Origin: Phascolarctobacterium sp.
GTDB taxonomy: Bacteria; Bacillota; Negativicutes; Acidaminococcales; Acidaminococcaceae
Assembly: GCA_030523325.1 (NCBI GenBank)
Contig: JAUNIS010000021.1
Span: forward strand, 1 to 43,539
Length of the DNA stretch: 43,539 nt
Reading direction: 5' to 3'
Shown: positions 39,348 through 43,539 of the stretch, in pieces
How positions within the stretch are numbered: position 1 is the stretch's first letter
Layout of the letters: each line of letters opens with the position of its first letter
Translations under genes and position numbers: made by a program
The notes under the pieces: generated by a model
Databases searched by the model: none
What the model was told of the DNA's origin: nothing
Seen by the model: only the letters and a program-made list of their open reading frames with translations

Positions 39348-39364
39348 ATTTTAAATTTTTTCTC

Positions 39365-39402
39365 AAAGCAGGTGCTGACGAAAGTCGCCACCTGCTTTTT
39401 TA
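39365..39402 (+). terminator. Rho-independent terminator after the TRAP operon
   Basis: AAAGCAGGTG (39365-39374) pairs perfectly with CACCTGCTTT (39389-39398), with an inner GAC-GAAA-GTC stem, followed by a T-run. Confidence 0.93.
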
Positions 39403-39543
39403 TGTGCTATTAATCTAAAAAAATTTTTCTCAACAAGTCTTACTCTCACAAAAAAATTTATTTTTCTTCATGCCAAGCAATGTAGCGAAAATTTTTTCTT
39501 GTTCCTCTTGACGAATAATTTACATAAAAAAATCACAACACAG

Positions 39544-39573
39544 TTGAGAGATTGCGTTTAGATGGTGTATAAT
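39544..39573 (+). promoter_or_regulatory. Sigma-70-type promoter of the soluble hybrid kinase gene
   Basis: TTGAGA (39544-39549) and TATAAT (39568-39573) are spaced 18 bases, 63 bases before the kinase start. CGAAAGGTAA just before the ATG provides the ribosome-binding site. Confidence 0.7.
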
Positions 39574-39636
39574 TTTAATGGGAGATTGTGTCATAAACAA
39601 TTTTTTTCAAATATCTTCATCGAAAGGTAATCACTA

Positions 39637-42600
39637 ATGAACAGTAATAATTCACTAATCCAAAACAACGCTATTTGTAAAGCTTTATCCAATATTTATT
39701 TCGCTATGGCTATCATGGACTTAAAGAATGATAGTTTCGAATTGTTAAAATCTCTTGTGGCCCTGGAAGCTTTGCTTGGTAAAACCGGGAAAGCATCCGA
39801 AGCTCTGAAACTGATGATTAACCTATCAGCCATAGAGGACCGCGATGATTATGTACTCTTCAACGATTTATCTACATTTCCTGATAGGTTAAGAGACAAT
39901 GATCACCTTGCCTTCGATTACAGTGGCGTTACTTCTGGGAAGGCGCGAGTTGTCGTCTTTCCTCTTGAGCAAGATGCTAGCGGCAACGTTACGAAAATTC
40001 TCTACTGTGCAAGAAAACTCAATGATGAAGAAATGCAGACATCTACTCAAAGAGGCACGGACTCAAAATATGTGGATCAGGCGAAAATCCAACAGAAAAT
40101 CATCGAGGCAATGGGCAACGAATACGAGTTGCTTTTATTAATCAATACCGCTACCAAAAAATTTACTTTATATCGTGTTAATAATAACGAGCTGCACAAA
40201 GAAGCATTGAAGATTTTTAGTGTCGACCAAGCCGAAGGCATGTCTATCGATGATGCCATGGAACAATATATAGAAAATATCGTGCACATAGACGACCGTA
40301 ATAGAGTACGTTTTACTTCAAGAGTAAACGAACTCATCAAGCGTGTACCGAGCAAAGGCATCTATTCTGTTCCTTATCGCAGGCTCGTTAACAAAGGTAC
40401 GGCAAGCGAAGCTTTCCTTTATTATCAGGCGAATTACGCAAAATTTACCATGGATGAAAAAACTGAATATCTCGTGCAAGGCTTCCGTGATGTAGATGAG
40501 ATTATGCGTTTAGCCTATAAGGCTCAGGAAAGTCAGACCATTTTAAATACCGTGCGTACTCAGTACATTACCATGTATTACGCCGATCTGCTGACCGATG
40601 AGATGTATACATGCAAGACCGTGGATGATTTCAGTGATAAGTATGGTGTTACGACGAGCTATTCCGAGTCTATGGGTGGCTATATGCGCAACGATGTTTC
40701 TCCTGCTGACAGAGAACGTTGTCTTAAAATGATCGATCCTGCCTATGTTATGGAGCGCTTAAAGAACGAAGAATATTTCTCTTTTACATTTGAAGACGGT
40801 TCCATTGGCAAGAAATTTTATGGAGAATTGACTTATATCAGAGCCAACAAGGAAGGCACGAAGGTTGTCATCTGCGGCAAGGATATTACGGCCGAAACAT
40901 TGCGTGAACAAGCCGAAGCTGAAGCGACCAAGCAAAGGATGGATATCATTCGTTCCTTAGGCGATATTTATTGTGCTTCATACATTGTAGATATTCCTGA
41001 GGATTCCTTTGTCGAGCTATCTTCGACCATATTCTCTCACAATATCATAGGCACTGGAGAAAAAGTAAAAGCAAGCGATAAATTTAATGCTTTCTGCAAA
41101 TACATGATGAAACCAGAATTTGCTAAGCAATTAAAAGCTTTCACAGATCTTGAAACCTTGAATGAACGCATGGGGAATAAAAGAAGTATTTCAGCAGAAT
41201 ATTATGCTGCCCAAGAATCTGTTGAGGAACTAGGCTTTGGTTGGATGGAGGCCAATTTCATCCAGGTCAGCAGGGACGAAAACGATAAGTTAAAGCGAGT
41301 TATTTTCGCTGTCAGGGGTATTGACGAAGAGAAGCAAAAGGAACTGCATCAACAAGAGCTTTTGCGCAATGCATTAGCTCAGGCAGAATCTGCAAATCAT
41401 GCGAAATCTGACTTCCTATCCAACATGTCCCACGATATCCGTACGCCGATGAATGGTATTATCGGTATGACAGCCATCGCCGCAACACATATCAATGACA
41501 AGGAACGTGTGATAGATTGCCTTGCGAAGATTACGAGTGCAAGCCGTCATCTGTTGGGACTTATCAACGAAGTGCTTGACATGAGCAAGATTGAATCCGG
41601 CAAGGTTGACTTAGCCGAAGAAGAGTTCAATCTTTCCGAGCTTGTGGACAATATGATTACCATGATTCAGCCACAGATAGCAGCTCATCAACATAAATTC
41701 ACTATTTCTATTCAGAATGTGACCCACGAGAAGGTAATAGGCGACCCTCTACGCATGCAACAGATTTTTATGAATTTGATGGGCAATGCTGTCAAATATA
41801 CTCCTGATGGCGGAAAAATTCATCTTAAACTAGAGGAGAAGACTACAGGTCATGCCAACGTCGGTTGCTTCGTATTTACTTTCTCGGATAACGGCATTGG
41901 TATGTCTGAGGAATATGTTAAACATATTTTTGAACCCTTTACTAGGGCTGATGACGGACGTATTACAAAAATTCAGGGCACAGGCCTTGGCATGCCCATC
42001 GCAAGAAATATTGCTCGCATGACGGGTGGGGATATCACCGTAGAAAGTAAGCTGGATCAGGGTTCAACATTCAAGGTTACTCTTTACTTGCAGCTTCAGG
42101 ACGAAGAAAAAATCGATTACTCACAATTCACCGCCCTGCCTGTTTTAGTTGCCGATGATGACGAAGCAGCTTGTGAATCTGCATGTGTGATGTTAAACGA
42201 TATTGGTATGCAGAGTGAGAGCGTTTCTACGGGTCAGGAAGCAATCAACAGTGTCATCAGGCATCACGAAGCGGGTCAAGACTTCTTCGCTATCATTCTC
42301 GACTGGAAGATGCCGGACATGGATGGTGTTTCAACTACAAAAAAAATACGTGCAGCAGTTGGCCCTGATGTGCCCATTATCATTATATCCGCTTACGATT
42401 GGAGCGATATAGAGCTGGAAGCACGTGCTGCAGGTGTTGATGCTTTCATCTCCAAGCCATTGTTTAAATCACGTCTTGTTCGCGTCTTTGATGCGCTCAT
42501 CAATAAAGAAGAGATGCCGGAACAGAAAGCTCCGCTTGCTGACCTTGAAGAAATGGATCTTGCGGGGCACAGAGTTTTACTTGTCGAAGACAACGAGTTA

Positions 42601-42942
42601 AATAGTGAGATTGCTGCAGAAATTCTTGCCATGACTGGTCTTACTGTTGAATGTGCATGGGATGGTACGGAAGCAGTTGACAAGCTAACAGAATGCGTTG
42701 ACGATTATTATGACTTAATCTTTATGGACATTCAGATGCCCAAGATGAACGGTTACGAGGCTACGAGAGCAATTCGTGCCATGAACCGAGCTTACACAAA
42801 GCGTGTGCCCATCGTAGCCATGTCAGCTAATGCATTCGCGCAGGATGTCGAGGCTTCAAGGAATTCCGGAATGAACGAACACATCGCCAAGCCTATCGAT
42901 ATGAGTACTCTTGCAAGAGTGCTCGCTCGTTGGATTAAATAA
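39637..42942 (+). CDS. Soluble hybrid sensor histidine kinase with two receiver domains
   Basis: A 1101-residue kinase without signal peptide or membrane helix, so a cytoplasmic sensor. The first 575 residues appear to be four diverged copies of a PAS-like module beginning near residues 12, 152, 302 and 436, each with a helix followed by a pattern like IYxAxxIxDLxxDSFxxL. Then come a HisKA domain with [15 protein letters not shown] (H599), an ATPase domain with [19 protein letters not shown] and GTGLGMPIA, a first receiver (about 835-955) with [11 protein letters not shown] (D889) and a second (about 975-1100) with [11 protein letters not shown] (D1031). There is no output domain or neighbouring response regulator. 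It follows the TRAP operon but has its own promoter, so a link to transport is only possible. Confidence 0.93.
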   Translation: MNSNNSLIQNNAICKALSNIYFAMAIMDLKNDSFELLKSLVALEALLGKTGKASEALKLMINLSAIEDRDDYVLFNDLSTFPDRLRDNDHLAFDYSGVTSGKARVVVFPLEQDASGNVTKILYCARKLNDEEMQTSTQRGTDSKYVDQAKIQQKIIEAMGNEYELLLLINTATKKFTLYRVNNNELHKEALKIFSVDQAEGMSIDDAMEQYIENIVHIDDRNRVRFTSRVNELIKRVPSKGIYSVPYRRLVNKGTASEAFLYYQANYAKFTMDEKTEYLVQGFRDVDEIMRLAYKAQESQTILNTVRTQYITMYYADLLTDEMYTCKTVDDFSDKYGVTTSYSESMGGYMRNDVSPADRERCLKMIDPAYVMERLKNEEYFSFTFEDGSIGKKFYGELTYIRANKEGTKVVICGKDITAETLREQAEAEATKQRMDIIRSLGDIYCASYIVDIPEDSFVELSSTIFSHNIIGTGEKVKASDKFNAFCKYMMKPEFAKQLKAFTDLETLNERMGNKRSISAEYYAAQESVEELGFGWMEANFIQVSRDENDKLKRVIFAVRGIDEEKQKELHQQELLRNALAQAESANHAKSDFLSNMSHDIRTPMNGIIGMTAIAATHINDKERVIDCLAKITSASRHLLGLINEVLDMSKIESGKVDLAEEEFNLSELVDNMITMIQPQIAAHQHKFTISIQNVTHEKVIGDPLRMQQIFMNLMGNAVKYTPDGGKIHLKLEEKTTGHANVGCFVFTFSDNGIGMSEEYVKHIFEPFTRADDGRITKIQGTGLGMPIARNIARMTGGDITVESKLDQGSTFKVTLYLQLQDEEKIDYSQFTALPVLVADDDEAACESACVMLNDIGMQSESVSTGQEAINSVIRHHEAGQDFFAIILDWKMPDMDGVSTTKKIRAAVGPDVPIIIISAYDWSDIELEARAAGVDAFISKPLFKSRLVRVFDALINKEEMPEQKAPLADLEEMDLAGHRVLLVEDNELNSEIAAEILAMTGLTVECAWDGTEAVDKLTECVDDYYDLIFMDIQMPKMNGYEATRAIRAMNRAYTKRVPIVAMSANAFAQDVEASRNSGMNEHIAKPIDMSTLARVLARWIK

Positions 42943-43003
42943 AAAATCAACTGATATAGTTTTTGAAAATTATTTTTAGGAGAATCGAAGGGAGGTTCAC
43001 AAA

Positions 43004-43453
43004 ATGACGGAAATTGATTTCATGCAAGAGGCAATCAAAGAAGCATACGCAGGAATCGAGCAAGGACATGGGGGACCTTTTGGCTGTGTTATCGTCAAGG
43101 ATGGTAAAATTATCGGGCGCGGACACAACACCGTTGTCAAGGATAATGATCCAACCTGTCATGGTGAGATGAACGCAATTCGTCAAGCTTGTAAGGAAAT
43201 AAAAAATTTTTCTTTAGCTGGTGCTGAACTTTATACAACCGGTGAACCATGTCCCATGTGTGCAACTGCTATCGCCTGGGCGAATATCAACAAGGTTTTT
43301 TATGGTTGCACCATTGCTGATAACGAAGACATTGGCTTTAGAGACAAAGTTTTTGCGGAAGGTGAACTGGCTTTTACCAGCCAGGAAGTGGGCAGAAGTG
43401 ATTGTCTCAAACTTTTTTCCGACTACAAGCAAATGGCTCACAAATCGTATTAA
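43004..43453 (+). CDS. Guanine-deaminase-like nucleoside/base deaminase
   Basis: A 149-residue zinc enzyme of the cytidine-deaminase fold. GGPFGCVIVKDGKIIGRGHN near the start resembles Bacillus GuaD. The zinc site is H53 and E55 in CHGEMNAIRQACK plus C83 and C86 in PCPMC. The late segment YGCTIADNEDIGFRDKVF also follows GuaD. It most likely deaminates guanine to xanthine, but adenine/cytosine-type activity on other bases cannot be excluded. The usual H-A-E triplet reads H-G-E. The start is supported by GGGAGG 13 bases upstream. After the stop, the last 86 bases hold no gene; GCAAGT/ACTTGC (43496-43518) is a short inverted repeat of unclear meaning. Confidence 0.9.
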   Translation: MTEIDFMQEAIKEAYAGIEQGHGGPFGCVIVKDGKIIGRGHNTVVKDNDPTCHGEMNAIRQACKEIKNFSLAGAELYTTGEPCPMCATAIAWANINKVFYGCTIADNEDIGFRDKVFAEGELAFTSQEVGRSDCLKLFSDYKQMAHKSY

Positions 43454-43539
43454 GAAAAAAAAATTTACAGGCGTTTAGAAAAAATTTGGTAAATTGCAAG
43501 TCCAAATTGAACACTTGCATTAATTAACTCACTTGAACC

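Noticed and set aside
43496..43518. Terminator after the deaminase gene
   Set aside because: The six-bp stem GCAAGT/ACTTGC is short, has a 11-base loop and is followed by ATTAATTAAC rather than a T-run.

Overview
This AT-rich window reads as a dense stretch of bacterial chromosome. Nearly every gene lies on the + strand; the one exception is a small unrecognised gene at 35097-35486. I see no integrase, transposase, phage gene or CRISPR array. The gene set suggests a diderm Firmicute (Negativicutes), most likely Acidaminococcaceae such as Phascolarctobacterium. The reasons are an IspH fused to ribosomal-protein-S1 domains, a type 2 IPP isomerase, a ClpS/ClpA/Aat N-degron set in a low-GC genome, a PssA/Psd phosphatidylethanolamine route and a TAXI-type TRAP transporter. 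The taxonomic call is inference from gene content.

Layout. 8-2823: acetyltransferase, cupin, DEAD-box helicase and a small variant peptide deformylase, ended by a terminator. 2824-3184: a gene-free stretch with six near-exact tandem 19-bp repeats, then a hairpin and a promoter. 3185-6395: clpS-clpA-aat, a complete bacterial N-degron recognition and degradation unit. 6539-7897: a small unknown protein and a Cys-based phosphatase with an extra N-terminal domain. 8001-10979: site-2-type protease, trpS, scpA, scpB. 11071-17464: rluB, flavoprotein, cmk, plsC, ispH-rpsA and fni, tightly packed with several overlapping starts and stops, then a terminator. 17617-20448: threonine branch (ACT-domain regulator, hom, thrB). 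20492-23324: an EvgS-like hybrid histidine kinase whose frame is broken at an A7 tract. 23363-23522: tRNA-Pro(GGG) with a consensus promoter and its own terminator. 23847-26765: zinc-ribbon protein, prfC and a WecG/TagA glycosyltransferase.

26799-30511: psd and pssA (phosphatidylethanolamine synthesis), a processive-type family 2 glycosyltransferase and three small secreted or membrane proteins, one of only 55 residues. 30613-35082: NlpC/P60 hydrolase, leucyl aminopeptidase, PHP phosphoesterase and a P-loop/Asp23 fusion. 35734-39402: TRAP-TAXI operon (lipoprotein receptor, DUF1850 protein, fused permease) with a terminator-like hairpin inside the start of the DUF1850 gene. 39544-42942: a soluble hybrid kinase with four diverged sensory repeats and two receiver domains. 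43004-43453: a guanine-deaminase-like enzyme.

Most genes are housekeeping. The unusual signals are the 19-bp repeat array, the A7 frameshift, a possible internal start that would release free S1 from the IspH-S1 fusion, the hairpin in the TRAP operon, the P-loop/Asp23 fusion and the glycosyltransferase cluster. All functional statements come from reading motifs by eye; no database search was run.
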